Assembly: GCF_020736845.1 (NCBI RefSeq)
Contig: NZ_JAFFQR010000008.1
Coordinates: forward strand, 124,001 to 188,000
Length of the DNA: 64,000 nt
Reading direction: 5' to 3'
Source: Paenibacillus farraposensis
GTDB lineage: Bacteria > Bacillota > Bacilli > Paenibacillales > Paenibacillaceae
A program made the translations under genes and the position numbers. Under the pieces are notes generated by a model. It was not told the DNA's origin and did not search any database. It saw only the letters and a list, made by a program, of their open reading frames with translations. Below, piece after piece: positions 46,451-56,198 of this stretch. Numbering within the stretch: the stretch's first letter is position 1; every line of letters starts with the position of its first letter.

Positions 46451-46638
46451 AAAATATAAGAAAATATCAGTGCACGTTATGCTCTGTTCTTATATTTATC
46501 GCAGAAATGAATATTATCCTTATATTGGACAGCTAAACCGTTTCTACTAGAAACCACCTATACTAAGCCGTGAGGAATGGTTCACATATTGCTTCTTCAT
46601 AGCGTGGTATATTTATAGAATAATGCCAATCTCGCTTC

Positions 46639-46914
46639 TTACTTGGCTTGGTCAACTGTACGAAATTTGTTAGCGATAGCCGTCAGTTCTTGGCTGATGC
46701 TGTTCAAAGTCGTTACGAAAGCTTGCATTTGTTTGCTGGCTTCCTGAAACTCTTGAAAGAAACGTTGCTTGGTCATACCTTCCCATTGACCTTCCATACC
46801 TGAGATGGATTGTGTCAGACTGGAAACGATTTGCTGACTTTGCTCACCGCTTTGCTTAAATTGATTTGCCACCTGATCGACCTGTTCTGGTGTAATTAAA
46901 ATGCGTCCTGCCAT
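46639..46914 (-). CDS. esxA: WXG100 family secretion substrate (EsxA-like)
   Basis: 91 aa helical hairpin with the turn motif QWEGM (WxG) at about residues 44-48. The start MAGRILITPEQVDQVANQF at 46914 follows GGAGG. WXG100 proteins are exported as dimers by type VII secretion. It lies downstream of essC after a 178-aa gene and a 247-bp gap, so it may have its own promoter. Confidence 0.92.
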   Translation of the reverse strand: MAGRILITPEQVDQVANQFKQSGEQSQQIVSSLTQSISGMEGQWEGMTKQRFFQEFQEASKQMQAFVTTLNSISQELTAIANKFRTVDQAK

Positions 46915-47161
46915 TTTTGGAGTCCTCCTTGATGATAAAAAAATGTTATGGTTTAGCTGGTTCAAATTGTACTATAGGGATTTAATTCCCTACAAAAGGC
47001 AAAGGTCCTAATTACAACAATCCCACTTTTTAACTACAAAACAGCACCTAACAGTATGTTTTTAATAAAGAGACACCCAATAAGTCCCGAAAGACCGGGA
47101 AATATGATATTAATTATTGCGTAACCTCGCAACCAACAAGATCATCACGGAGCTGTCCCTG

Positions 47162-47698
47162 TTAAGCAACAGGTTGATCTCCCGCCGCAGACGGATCTGT
47201 AAAATGCCAATCCTGCGGGCTACTGGAGGACGCCTGCTTTAGAATATCCTGATTCAGTGTTCCTGTATCCGCAGACGTTATGCCGGTAATGGCATGCACG
47301 ACAGACTGCGGATTTGAAATCAGACCGCTTCCTTCCAAAGTTTGCCCGGGCAAAATAGACGGGGATTGCTGATTTGACCAATCAAGCATCGTGACAGGTC
47401 TTCCCAATGGTAGGCCAGCAAATGACAGAATCGTATGGTAGTTGTGGTCAACAGACTGAAACTGCTCTGCCTTTTGGTTCAGTTGCACACCTGTTGTAAG
47501 GAGATAAGCATGAATCTGTTCCGACATTCGCTTGGCCTGCATCCAATGATTCAGGACCGTCTCACGTACAGATACATCCCAATCCAGCATTTGTAACGTC
47601 TGCTCCAAGCCTGCTGTTAACTGTTGAATTTGCTCCGCCGCATGCTGTAGCTGTCCGCTAAGCCCCCGAAGCACATCCGGTTCAACTCGAATGCGCAT
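47162..47698 (-). CDS. T7SS-associated WXG-like protein with Ser/Pro-rich tail
   Basis: 178 aa. The first 95 residues are helical (LRGLSGQLQHAAEQIQQLTAGLEQTLQMLDWDV) and look like a long WXG100 relative with LDWDV at the turn. The rest is low complexity and may be a flexible tail. The start at 47698 has AAGGGTG about 7 nt upstream. It may be a second substrate or partner of EsxA; this is inference. Confidence 0.6.
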   Translation of the reverse strand: MRIRVEPDVLRGLSGQLQHAAEQIQQLTAGLEQTLQMLDWDVSVRETVLNHWMQAKRMSEQIHAYLLTTGVQLNQKAEQFQSVDHNYHTILSFAGLPLGRPVTMLDWSNQQSPSILPGQTLEGSGLISNPQSVVHAITGITSADTGTLNQDILKQASSSSPQDWHFTDPSAAGDQPVA

Positions 47699-47715
47699 AT
47701 CCATCACCCTTCTTC

Positions 47716-48546
47716 TCATGCTTCTTCAGTTACTGCCGATTGTCTCAGCCAATTTAACAGTAAATCCACAAACTGATTCCTTGAAGTCATGGCTGCAATA
47801 AGCCAGTCTCCATTCCCATCAGAGCTCATACGAAATATCCAGCTTATAGCAGGACACAGGACAAAAGCTGCCCGTTGCGATTCCCATTCCCTGCCATTCC
47901 AAACGAGCAATTGCAGTTCTCCCTCAGCTACTCGCGAACTTAGTGACTGGGCCAGCCTGGCAGCTCCCTCAGCATCCCCGCTAGCCTCAGTCAGTTGACT
48001 GCTGATTAGAGCTACACTCTCACCTGCAGATTGCTTATAAATCTCATTAAATGCCTGCTTGGAAAACATGAGCGCGGGAGATTCCGGCAGAGGCCGATCT
48101 TCCCAGCCCATCTTGTCAATCAATGTTTCACAAGCCGTTTCCACATCACCCAGATCGTACAGGCGATATTCATCGGGTTCATCTACGGATTTCACCAGTT
48201 CCACGACACGCTCGTTCGTGCAATGAAGGTAGCCTTCAAATTGCTTGCCTTCTCGTGCATAGCGAAGGCGGCAAGCCCGATTAGATAATCCCGCGATAGC
48301 AACTCTCGAAAAAACAGTAGGGGGCATGGCTAGCTCTTTGCCCTTATCTCCCTTTTTTAGATAACCTTTTTCCAAAAGAGCGGCTTTTACCTTTTCCCAC
48401 TCTTCTGCCAACTCCTCAGCCAGATAGCCCTTAAACGGATCTTCCACCCCAAGCAGTCTATCAGAACCCAGCACGCCTGCCAGAAAAAACAGTTCCTTCG
48501 ACTTGAGGGTTATGATCTTCTGCTTGGAAGCTTGAAACGTTAACAT
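47716..48546 (-). CDS. T7SS-associated protein of unknown family
   Basis: 276 aa, cytoplasmic by sequence. The size and place beside essC and WXG genes are like EspG-type substrate chaperones of actinobacterial ESX loci, but I see no decisive motif. GGGAGGTG precedes the ATG, essC ends 16 bp upstream and the next gene begins 18 bp downstream, so it is clearly part of the operon. Confidence 0.65.
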   Translation of the reverse strand: MLTFQASKQKIITLKSKELFFLAGVLGSDRLLGVEDPFKGYLAEELAEEWEKVKAALLEKGYLKKGDKGKELAMPPTVFSRVAIAGLSNRACRLRYAREGKQFEGYLHCTNERVVELVKSVDEPDEYRLYDLGDVETACETLIDKMGWEDRPLPESPALMFSKQAFNEIYKQSAGESVALISSQLTEASGDAEGAARLAQSLSSRVAEGELQLLVWNGREWESQRAAFVLCPAISWIFRMSSDGNGDWLIAAMTSRNQFVDLLLNWLRQSAVTEEA

Positions 48547-48562
48547 TATGAGCCACCTCCCT

Positions 48563-51500
48563 TCAAACTACAACATGCCATCGGTCACGAATTTTCGTTA
48601 TCCAATCCTTACTGCTCATTTGCTCCGAGAAAGGAATTGCCGCTTTTATCCTGATAAATTTGCGCCGTACGTAGTATCCCTGCCCAGGCGGCAGGACTTT
48701 TAGGCCACCAGCAGCAGCATTCGCCTCCGAATAAGGGATACGAAAGAACGATAAGTCATTTGAGTCCAGTGTACCGAAAAGCATACCGCTTTGACTTGCC
48801 TTGACATCATTGAACCAGTCTACCCCAAAGGTCGGGAAATCAGATGGCACGCCCGACAACACGACATGCACATTGCGATCACGCCCCAAACGTACAATGG
48901 CGGAAAGCTGGTCCTTTATCATAAAATCGTTCAGTTGTTTACTCAACATGTCCGCATCATCTATAACCAGCAGTAATTCGGGATCATTCCCATCCTTGTT
49001 CCGCTGTTGAACGATATCATGCACCTGCTGTACCAGAGGTCCAATTTCCTCCTCGCTTTCGGCAGCAGCCTTGACATGAGGAAGATGCCGAAGCTGTGAC
49101 AATCCGCCGCCTCCATAGCGGGTATCAAGTGTATAGACCTCCAGTCGTTCCGGTGAGGTGTAATATGCCAGCGACAGAATCCAGCTCATGAGAAATGAGG
49201 TTTTTCCTCCTTCCATCGGGCTGCCTACGATAAAATTAGGCCCCTCTTTCAGGTTTAGGAGGAAAGGCTCAAGATCGTCACTCTGTAAGCCTACAGGCAC
49301 CTCATAAGGCAGCGCACTGGCTGGCCCGCTCATCCGATCCCACTGCTGTATCAGTTCCGCCAGTGAAATACGCTCGGGCAACGGGAGAATGGCTGGTGCA
49401 TGTTCACCTGTCCATTCCTGCGCAATGCCCGCAATATTGCGGCGCAGCCGTGCCGAGCGTTCCGCCTCATCTTGTCCTGGTGAAGGCAGTGCCGTCTGGA
49501 ACTCCAGCGGCGGAATATACCCTTTAACCAGACCGCGGCCCGGAATCAAAGGTCCCGGCGTTTTGGCCGGTCGCCCTACCGCGTAATAATAATCGCTTGG
49601 ATCGGACAGTTCAAAAGAAACAGCATTCGGAATGTTGCTGCGGAATTTCTCAAACACATCCGTAATCCGGTTTGCCGTGATGATGAACGTAATGCCTAAG
49701 CTGCCTCCTTCACGCAAAAGAGATTCGAGCAGCTCATTTTCATCCGGATAAGCATTGCGGAAATTAAGGTAGCCATCAATCGCCACGACAATTTGTGGTA
49801 CATTCTCGACTGAAGAACGTCGATAAGCGCTTATCGTTTTGACACCGGCTTCGGAGATCATTTCCTTGCGTATCGCTACCTGCTTGAACAGATACCGGAA
49901 CAACCGCTTGATTCGGTCGTCCTCCTCCGCCATCATGACAGCACCAATGTGAGGAAGTTCCCCAAAGTCGCGCATCGTCCGGCCCATATCAATGATATAA
50001 CCGTTCCAACCACTCGCATCAAAACGCTGAGCCGTCGACATCAGCATCGTCTGCAAAAAGGTCGTTTTCCCCATGCCCGGCATGCCGTACACTGCCCAAT
50101 GACCATGATCCAGAGACGCATAGATCGGCTCTTGCCGCTGGTTCGGCAAATCATCGACTAGCCCAACCAATGCCTTTAGCTCCAGAGGAGATGTCTTACT
50201 CTCCGTTTCCGTGCATGAAGGCAGCTCAGTCAAGTCGAGTAATTCGGGCAGTGGTGGAAGCCACGGCCCCTGAAGCCGCTCGATCCCGGCTTTACCAGCC
50301 TCTTTTGCAATGTAGTCAATGAATATTTGAAGCTGCTTGGGCGCCTCTTCTCTTTGCAGGCCTGAGCTCGCGCGCTCACCGCCCGTCAGCAGCGCCTCAC
50401 GTTTCCCGTTCAGTCTCACTTCATGTACAGGCAATGCGGAAGAAATATCACTGTTACCTATATATGGCGCACCGCTCCAGGCAAACTGCATTTCTTCAAA
50501 TACCTCGTCGCTGCCGACTTGAAAATACCCTCGTCCCGGCTTGGTAATCCAAGCCGCATTCGGTATTTTCAGCATATCGCGGCTGTCTCCCTCGCTCTGT
50601 ACCCGGAGACAGATACGGAATCTGGAGTTACTCCAGATTTTATCGTCTACGACACCTGTGGGCTTTTGGGTTGCCAGAATCAAATGGACACCCAAGGTCC
50701 GCCCAATCGCCGCAATACTGATCAGCTCATCCATAAACTCCGGCTGATCCCGTTTTAGCTGTGCAAATTCATCAATAATGATAACCAGATGCGGCAGCGG
50801 TTGTTCGTGCCGCTGCCGGAGCAATCTGTAATATTCATCAATATGCTGCAAATTGCCTGCATCGTTTAGTATTTTCTGTCGGCGCACCAGCTCTGCTTTA
50901 AGAGATATTTTGGCTCGTTCAATCAGGTTATTGTCCAAATTCGTAATTGTACCCACAACATGCGGCAAGTTGACGAACGTATTGGACATGCCACCGCCCT
51001 TATAGTCGATCAGCATAAAAGCAAGATCATGCGGGTGAAACTCGGCGGCAAGCGAGGCTACGATAGATTGAATAACCTCACTCTTCCCTGACCCGGTCGT
51101 ACCCGCGATCAGACCGTGCGGACCATGTCCCTGGCGCTCTATTTTATCGTGCAGATTGATCATAATCTTCTTGCCGCCTGCCCGCACACCCATCGGCACC
51201 GGTAAAGTATCCGGATGGCGGTTGCGCCGCCACCGTTCTGTCACGCCCAGTTCCTCCACATCCGCCACGCTCATCATATCAAAGAGGGGCAGTACAGACG
51301 GGATATCCGAAGCCGAGGAGCGCTTCAAACGGATAGGAGCCATATATCGCGCCAATGCATCTGCTTCCTCTTTTGACAATCGATCCGGTTTAAAGCTCTG
51401 CTGCTCCACCTCGGCCGATTCCGATTTGCGGGCATACACTCCCTGCTCCTTGGAAGCCTCCACGATCAACTGACACTGCATCGGCAATGCTTCCTTACGG

Positions 51501-52558
51501 GAAGCCAGCACGATGGTGCACGTATCAATGGCTCGTCCGTCTTCCAGCAACAGCGGAAGCAAAGGCTCCTCCTCAATCAGCTGGCCGTCGGATAAAACAA
51601 TGACATAACAAGGGACTTCCATCCCTTTTCCATGACGGTCACTGCGATTGTTTTTACGGCGATTCAGCCTGGCAAACAGAAAATCGGCCAATTGATGAGC
51701 GCTGCTGCTTCGGTCTGACATCATCCTTTGGGTTCTGTCATCGTCCCACACATGCGGAAGCCAGCGCATCCACGTCCATTCATTTTCCTCACGCTCATCA
51801 TAAAAGGAAGCGATTTTCACTTCATCCGGTGAGTGACGTACAGCTACCTGCGCCAGAATCACTCTTAAGGCAGCAAGGGTGTGCTCCCGCTCCCCGACCA
51901 GTCCAACCACTTTTGATTGAAACAACGGCAATGCAATAGAAGCGGCATCTACCAGACGAAATTCGTCCTCCAGCTCATCCGCAGCCCCGAGCAGCGGGTC
52001 ACGATCATAACCGTCCGGCCGTGGGATTTGCAATTTAATATGAAAGGGAACTTGTCCGGTCCCAATACGGACCTGTAAAAAATCCTCATCCTCTGGCGAG
52101 CGCTCCCAAAGGGAGCTGTTGCGGTTTTTGACGATTTGAGTGCATATTTGCGGATCACCGTGAATTTCATACAATGTGCGAATCTGTTCCTCGCGCTTTA
52201 GCTCAAGCTCTTCGCGATGCTTCTGGAGCTGTTCCCGGTACATCCGGTCGCGTTCCTCCAGCTTGCGCTTGTATTCCTTCTTGTTACTTAAGTAGACAAA
52301 AAAAGGAATAGTATAAGATGTAAGCATCATGACCACAGTAATCATCTGAAACATCAAATAGTTACTATTGCCCATCTTGCCTGTTTTGCTCATATATACA
52401 TAAAAGCCTATCGTCACCAACGTCATCATTAACGGAATAAGTATAGATATAATAGAAAAAGACGGCTTGCTCGGCTCTGCCGGGGGCCGTAAAATCTCCA
52501 GCTTCTCCTCCCGGAGGGCCGGTCTTAATCTCGGGGAGCGCTGGTATAATACATTCAA
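48563..52558 (-). CDS. essC: Type VII secretion ATPase EssC/EccC
   Basis: 1331 aa FtsK/SpoIIIE-type motor of the type VII system. Two membrane helices lie at about 35-57 and 67-89, then three ATPase domains: GTTGSGKSE (about 486), GMPGMGKTTF (about 829) and the degenerate GSPMEGGKTSF (about 1112). The first domain has IIIDEFAQL as Walker B. The N-terminal FHA domains of Staphylococcus EssC are absent. The start is TTG 52558 with AAAGGGGGA 8 nt upstream. It drives export of WXG100 proteins. Confidence 0.93.
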   Translation of the reverse strand: MNVLYQRSPRLRPALREEKLEILRPPAEPSKPSFSIISILIPLMMTLVTIGFYVYMSKTGKMGNSNYLMFQMITVVMMLTSYTIPFFVYLSNKKEYKRKLEERDRMYREQLQKHREELELKREEQIRTLYEIHGDPQICTQIVKNRNSSLWERSPEDEDFLQVRIGTGQVPFHIKLQIPRPDGYDRDPLLGAADELEDEFRLVDAASIALPLFQSKVVGLVGEREHTLAALRVILAQVAVRHSPDEVKIASFYDEREENEWTWMRWLPHVWDDDRTQRMMSDRSSSAHQLADFLFARLNRRKNNRSDRHGKGMEVPCYVIVLSDGQLIEEEPLLPLLLEDGRAIDTCTIVLASRKEALPMQCQLIVEASKEQGVYARKSESAEVEQQSFKPDRLSKEEADALARYMAPIRLKRSSASDIPSVLPLFDMMSVADVEELGVTERWRRNRHPDTLPVPMGVRAGGKKIMINLHDKIERQGHGPHGLIAGTTGSGKSEVIQSIVASLAAEFHPHDLAFMLIDYKGGGMSNTFVNLPHVVGTITNLDNNLIERAKISLKAELVRRQKILNDAGNLQHIDEYYRLLRQRHEQPLPHLVIIIDEFAQLKRDQPEFMDELISIAAIGRTLGVHLILATQKPTGVVDDKIWSNSRFRICLRVQSEGDSRDMLKIPNAAWITKPGRGYFQVGSDEVFEEMQFAWSGAPYIGNSDISSALPVHEVRLNGKREALLTGGERASSGLQREEAPKQLQIFIDYIAKEAGKAGIERLQGPWLPPLPELLDLTELPSCTETESKTSPLELKALVGLVDDLPNQRQEPIYASLDHGHWAVYGMPGMGKTTFLQTMLMSTAQRFDASGWNGYIIDMGRTMRDFGELPHIGAVMMAEEDDRIKRLFRYLFKQVAIRKEMISEAGVKTISAYRRSSVENVPQIVVAIDGYLNFRNAYPDENELLESLLREGGSLGITFIITANRITDVFEKFRSNIPNAVSFELSDPSDYYYAVGRPAKTPGPLIPGRGLVKGYIPPLEFQTALPSPGQDEAERSARLRRNIAGIAQEWTGEHAPAILPLPERISLAELIQQWDRMSGPASALPYEVPVGLQSDDLEPFLLNLKEGPNFIVGSPMEGGKTSFLMSWILSLAYYTSPERLEVYTLDTRYGGGGLSQLRHLPHVKAAAESEEEIGPLVQQVHDIVQQRNKDGNDPELLLVIDDADMLSKQLNDFMIKDQLSAIVRLGRDRNVHVVLSGVPSDFPTFGVDWFNDVKASQSGMLFGTLDSNDLSFFRIPYSEANAAAGGLKVLPPGQGYYVRRKFIRIKAAIPFSEQMSSKDWITKIRDRWHVVV

Positions 52559-52613
52559 GACAAAAGTCCCCCTTTTCGCTTACTATTCCATTTTACCAAG
52601 GTTTCATATAATT

Positions 52614-52946
52614 TCATGTGTGTATTTTCCCATTTTTTTCGTTTTGAAACAACGAACGACGTCCATATACAGGCGCTTCGTCCCGGGTTGTCGAAAAAGC
52701 ACGCTGAATGCGTACTGTACAGCCTTCCCGCAGACCTGCTCCTGTGAGCACCAGGTCATCCTCCACTCCAAACCACAGCCCCTCCGGGAACTTTGCTTCC
52801 ATAATATATTGCATTCCTTCCGCCGGAGGCTCGCCAAAAATGCGCACACCCAGCATCAGCTTCAAATGCTCCACCAAGTATTCATCAGCTACCTCGACGT
52901 CAAACCATTCTGTTTCCTGTCGTCCTGAAAGCACGGTCAGGATCAT
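52614..52946 (-). CDS. esaB: EsaB/YukD ubiquitin-like T7SS protein
   Basis: 110 aa. EsaB/YukD is a small ubiquitin-fold cytoplasmic component of Firmicute type VII systems. The start MILTVLSGRQETEWFDVEVADEYLVEHL and the end LTGAGLREGCTVRIQRAF fit. GGGAGG lies 8 nt before the ATG. First gene of the secretion operon; essC follows after 55 bp. Confidence 0.8.
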   Translation of the reverse strand: MILTVLSGRQETEWFDVEVADEYLVEHLKLMLGVRIFGEPPAEGMQYIMEAKFPEGLWFGVEDDLVLTGAGLREGCTVRIQRAFSTTRDEAPVYGRRSLFQNEKNGKIHT

Positions 52947-53339
52947 CTGTCATCCCTCCCGATTCTTAAATTAATACAGCCAAGCTCATAAAAAAGCCTA
53001 TTTTCAATAGAAGATGGCTATCGTAACTGTAGCATTCGCTCCTTAGACTGTCAATTTGTTACAAAATACCTACTCTTGAAACAAATTAAAGACTTTAGTC
53101 TTATTTTTATAATCAAAAAGAGTCCTCAGAATCAAAAAACACGTATTTGCCAGCATTTCATATTCAGATTTTACGCCATTTTGTCCATAAGCAAGAACTA
53201 AAATCGATTGTTATCCAGATTATTGTGAACACTTTGTAAATTTCTTGGACCTTTATGTTTTTATAAGGTGTTTTTAAGGTAATTTTAAGAAACAGACTCT
53301 ACAATAAAGCCATGAAATAACTCAGGCGAGGTGATTTTT
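52947..53339. other. Divergent intergenic region
   Basis: AT-rich sequence holding the promoters of the T7SS operon (leftward) and of the 79-aa gene (rightward). No gene or clear operator was recognised. Confidence 0.5.
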
Positions 53340-53579
53340 GTGAGAACATTAATTACATTTCAAAACAAACGTATTCCCGTATACATCAACCAAGAAAATA
53401 AACAACCTGTACAAAAAACATTAAAGCTTCTAAGCAATACTTTGGAGAACAAAATCTCCAGCGGCAAACGTGCCCTTAAGAAATGTCTTAACTCTTTGAT
53501 CAGCATAGAGATAGTCGGCTGTGAAGCCATCCTGCATAGCGTTAGTGAAAATGATTCATTGGCACTGTCCCTCTACTAA
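53340..53579 (+). CDS. Small hypothetical protein, 79 aa
   Basis: Starts at GTG 53340 (MRTLITFQNKRIPVYINQEN), with GAGGTG just upstream. It is basic and probably alpha/beta, without membrane helix or motif I can name. It has its own terminator (53567-53592). Confidence 0.6.
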   Translation: MRTLITFQNKRIPVYINQENKQPVQKTLKLLSNTLENKISSGKRALKKCLNSLISIEIVGCEAILHSVSENDSLALSLY

Positions 53580-53592
53580 GAGGGACTTTTTT
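53567..53592 (+). terminator. Terminator
   Basis: GTCCCTCT-acta-AGAGGGAC followed by TTTTTT. It overlaps the stop codon of the 79-aa gene. Confidence 0.88.
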
Positions 53593-53606
53593 GTCTGCAT
53601 CAGACA

Positions 53607-53637
53607 CAAAAAAAGAGGGCGCTTAAGCCCCCTTTCT
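53607..53637 (-). terminator. Terminator of the L,D-transpeptidase gene
   Basis: AGAGGGCG/GCCCCCTTT-type hairpin with an A-run on the plus strand. Confidence 0.7.
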
Positions 53638-53647
53638 AAGCAGCTTG

Positions 53648-53986
53648 CTATGACTGGATCGTTACTGGCGTGCCGATGCTTACCTTCTCCTGAAGCTCAA
53701 GCACATCCTTGTTGTACATTCGGATGCAGCCATGTGACACCAACTGGCCAATGGACGAAGGATCATTCGTGCCATGAATGCCATAATGCGGCTTGGACAG
53801 CCCCATCCAGAACGCTCCAAAAGGACCGCCGGGATTGGGCTGTTTGTTAATGATCGTAAATTGTCCACTCGGTGTCTGTGTAGCCAACTTGCCAATGCCG
53901 ACGGGATAACTAGCTACAACTTGATTGCCATCCTTTAAATATAAACGACGTTCGGTTAAATTCACCACGATGCTGTAATTCGGCAT
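53648..53986 (-). CDS. L,D-transpeptidase (YkuD domain)
   Basis: 112 aa, essentially the catalytic domain alone. The active site [10 protein letters not shown]...[11 protein letters not shown] with the catalytic Cys is intact. The enzyme makes 3-3 cross-links or attaches groups to peptidoglycan. There is no signal peptide or LysM domain, unlike Bacillus YkuD, so how it reaches the wall is unclear. Several paenibacilli carry such short forms. Confidence 0.88.
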   Translation of the reverse strand: MPNYSIVVNLTERRLYLKDGNQVVASYPVGIGKLATQTPSGQFTIINKQPNPGGPFGAFWMGLSKPHYGIHGTNDPSSIGQLVSHGCIRMYNKDVLELQEKVSIGTPVTIQS

Positions 53987-54067
53987 AGGTTCACCCCTTT
54001 ATACCCTATGCCGATTGCACCCTCAATTTTCTTGTATTTATATAAAAAATGTTTAATTCATCCCGGT

Positions 54068-55165
54068 CTACCACTCCACATCCCGTCGCCAACCGCTTCG
54101 CTGAACTCTTCGATCCGAGGTTGGCCCGGTACGGCTGTCCTTTCTCCGCCGCTCCGCTTCCTTGCGCGTCTGATACTCCAGCTCACGCTGCATCTTGCGA
54201 TAATTGTTCACCCTGGCTTCCGACAATTCCCCCGTCTGTAGAGCTTCCTCCACTGCGCATCCGGCTTCACCCTTGTGCTTGCAATTGGCAAATCGACATT
54301 TCTGCGCAATGTCCGTGATATCGACAAATGTATGAGCGACACCTGTGGAATCATCCCACAGATTAAGCTCGCGCATGCCGGGCGTATCCAGCAGAACGGC
54401 CTGCCGGGCGATAGGAAAAAGCTGTCGGTGAGTCGTCGTATGCCTTCCGCGGCTGTCTTCCTCTCTCACATCCTGTGTCAACTGTACTTCGCTCCCGGAG
54501 AGCCAGTTAACAATCGTTGATTTGCCGCTGCCGGAAGAGCCTGTTAAAGCAACGGTACTGCCGGGCTGAAGAAACGCCTCCAACTGCTCCCTGCCCTCGT
54601 TTTGCAGCGCAGAAATAACGATCACAGGCACGCCTGGAGCTACCCCATCCGCTTCTGCAACCCGTGCTTCAATATCTTGACAAAGGTCGCTTTTACTCAA
54701 TACGACCACCGGGTTTACCCCGCTGTTCCAGGCCATAATCAAATACCGTTCCAATCTGCGCATATTAAAATCGTGATTTAATGCATTAACAAGAAAGAGG
54801 GTGTCCACATTGGTCGCTATCAACTGCTCCTTCGTCTCGGAGCCTGCAGCCTGCCGGGATATTCGGCTCTTGCGCGGCAGGACGGCATGAATCACAGCAT
54901 CTGACACCGAATCCGGTGTGGTGATCGCCACCCAATCTCCGACAGCCGGCAGCTCGGCCGGATCATCAATGACATGCCGCAGCTTGCCGGAAGCAGCACC
55001 CCAGCGTTCTCCCTCCATCGTAATGAGCTTGACTTTCTGCCCATAATCGGCGATCAAGCGGGCAGGACGAAGCTCTGCATTTCCTGCATGTTCCTCAAAG
55101 CTATGCTTCCATTTGTCCCAATAATCGTTCCACTCATCAGACCAACCATATTCATATATACTCAT
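54068..55165 (-). CDS. rsgA: Ribosome-associated GTPase RsgA
   Basis: 365 aa circularly permuted GTPase that checks 30S maturation. Motif order G4-G1-G3 is visible: NALNHDFNMRR and VLSKSDLC, then GSSGSGKSTIVNWL, and LLDTPGMREL. The C-terminal zinc site is CRFANCKHKGEAGC. The start at 55165 follows GGAGG; an upstream frame has no ribosome site. It stands alone, not in the usual prpC-prkC cluster, and may be a second paralogue. Confidence 0.9.
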   Translation of the reverse strand: MSIYEYGWSDEWNDYWDKWKHSFEEHAGNAELRPARLIADYGQKVKLITMEGERWGAASGKLRHVIDDPAELPAVGDWVAITTPDSVSDAVIHAVLPRKSRISRQAAGSETKEQLIATNVDTLFLVNALNHDFNMRRLERYLIMAWNSGVNPVVVLSKSDLCQDIEARVAEADGVAPGVPVIVISALQNEGREQLEAFLQPGSTVALTGSSGSGKSTIVNWLSGSEVQLTQDVREEDSRGRHTTTHRQLFPIARQAVLLDTPGMRELNLWDDSTGVAHTFVDITDIAQKCRFANCKHKGEAGCAVEEALQTGELSEARVNNYRKMQRELEYQTRKEAERRRKDSRTGPTSDRRVQRSGWRRDVEW

Positions 55166-55253
55166 TGTTTTCCTCCTGAAAATCATTTTTTTGAATTGCG
55201 GTTTTATTCGGTGTGTGTACATTTTTCCTCCCGCCAGCAAACAACGCAAAAAA

Positions 55254-55274
55254 TCCGCAGGGAGCCCCTGCGGA
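55254..55274 (-). terminator. Terminator-like hairpin A
   Basis: TCCGCAGG-gagc-CCCTGCGGA with an A-run on the plus strand. It nearly duplicates the hairpin at 55383-55415. Confidence 0.6.
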
Positions 55275-55382
55275 AAGTATGCGGCTGAAGCCGATGTAAT
55301 CCGTTGTCCGTTTACTCAACAAGCAGTCTTATGCTTGAGCCGCTTGTCGGAACCAACACCGTATACAAAGAAATCTAACCGT

Positions 55383-55415
55383 AAAAAATCCGCAGGGAAT
55401 CACTCCCTGCGGATT
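55383..55415 (-). terminator. Terminator of the 23-aa gene
   Basis: AATCCGCAGGGA-atcac-TCCCTGCGGATT with an A-run on the plus strand. Confidence 0.8.
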
Positions 55416-55471
55416 CGTCGGTTCTATTGTTCAACCAACTGCCAGACCAGAACTAGATAGCTGTCTAGTCT

Positions 55472-55543
55472 TTAGCTGAGCATTGTCCGTACGGGAGGCA
55501 AGTCATTCTGCTGCTGAACCCATCTATTCTTGTTCGTACGCAT
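55472..55543 (-). CDS. Very small peptide, 23 aa
   Basis: Begins MRTNKNRWVQQQNDLPPVRT and ends MLS. GGAGGAGG lies about 9 nt before the ATG and a strong terminator follows, so it looks like a complete small unit. Not a membrane peptide; basic and Gln/Pro-rich. The function is unknown, and a regulatory leader or small RNA is also possible. Confidence 0.45.
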   Translation of the reverse strand: MRTNKNRWVQQQNDLPPVRTMLS

Positions 55544-55644
55544 ATAACATCGCCTCCTCCCAAAATTTTCTTTATCATACAAGTCCCCAGGATCCCCTGT
55601 CAAGTCTGCTGCGAAACTTTTTTTCAATCTTTTTCAAGTTGCAT

Positions 55645-56198
55645 TCAGCGCACCTGATCCCAGCGCGTCCACATCTCACGCGGATTCAATTCGTACATTT
55701 CCCGTTCCCTGTACATAAACTGATGCATAACCAGCTCGCGCCGAATCGTCGGAAAATCCTCATGGTACTGTTTAATCCACTCGTTTAATTCACGCTCAGG
55801 ATAGACACGGCCTGGCTCTAGCTTTTCTGCCAGCATCTGAAGCACAATCAGCTTTTTCTTATACTGTGCCGAAATTTGGCGCAGCTTGCCGTCCTTGGCC
55901 AAAAAATTACGCAAAACCATCGCCTCCAGCGTTTCATTCGGCTCTGACATCTCTCCCGCACCTTCTCCCTTTTCGAAAATAAAACGTACCGTCGCCTCGG
56001 CATGCAGCCGGATCAGTCTGGATTCAGTGTAAAGTAGACCGTATTTTTATCCCGGCGTTCTTTGATTAATCAGGCTTCACGGAGCTTGGAAGCATGGTGC
56101 GTAACGGTCGGCTGGGACAAATTCAGCTTTTTCGCCAAAGCTTGACCATGCATCTCCCCGCGTGACAAAAGAAGTAATATGCGCATACGCGTTGGATC
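55645..56198 (-). pseudogene. ArsR-type HTH plus DUF2087 regulator, broken
   Basis: The right part encodes a clear ArsR helix-turn-helix (DPTRMRILLLLSRGEMHGQAL, LNLSQPTVTHHASKLREA). TGA at 56070-56072 interrupts it, and LIKERRDKNTVYFTLNP continues in frame. A missing base then shifts the frame to LIRLHAEATVRFIFEKGEG and on into the DUF2087 domain, open from 55950 to 55645 (NFLAKDGKLRQISAQYKKKLIVL). The region before DPTR has no proper N-terminus. One nonsense and one frameshift make it a pseudogene, though the 101-aa DUF2087 piece could be translated alone. Confidence 0.75.

Noticed and set aside
53086..53110. AAGACTTTAGTCTT as a terminator
   Set aside because: The loop would be only two bases, too tight for a stable hairpin.
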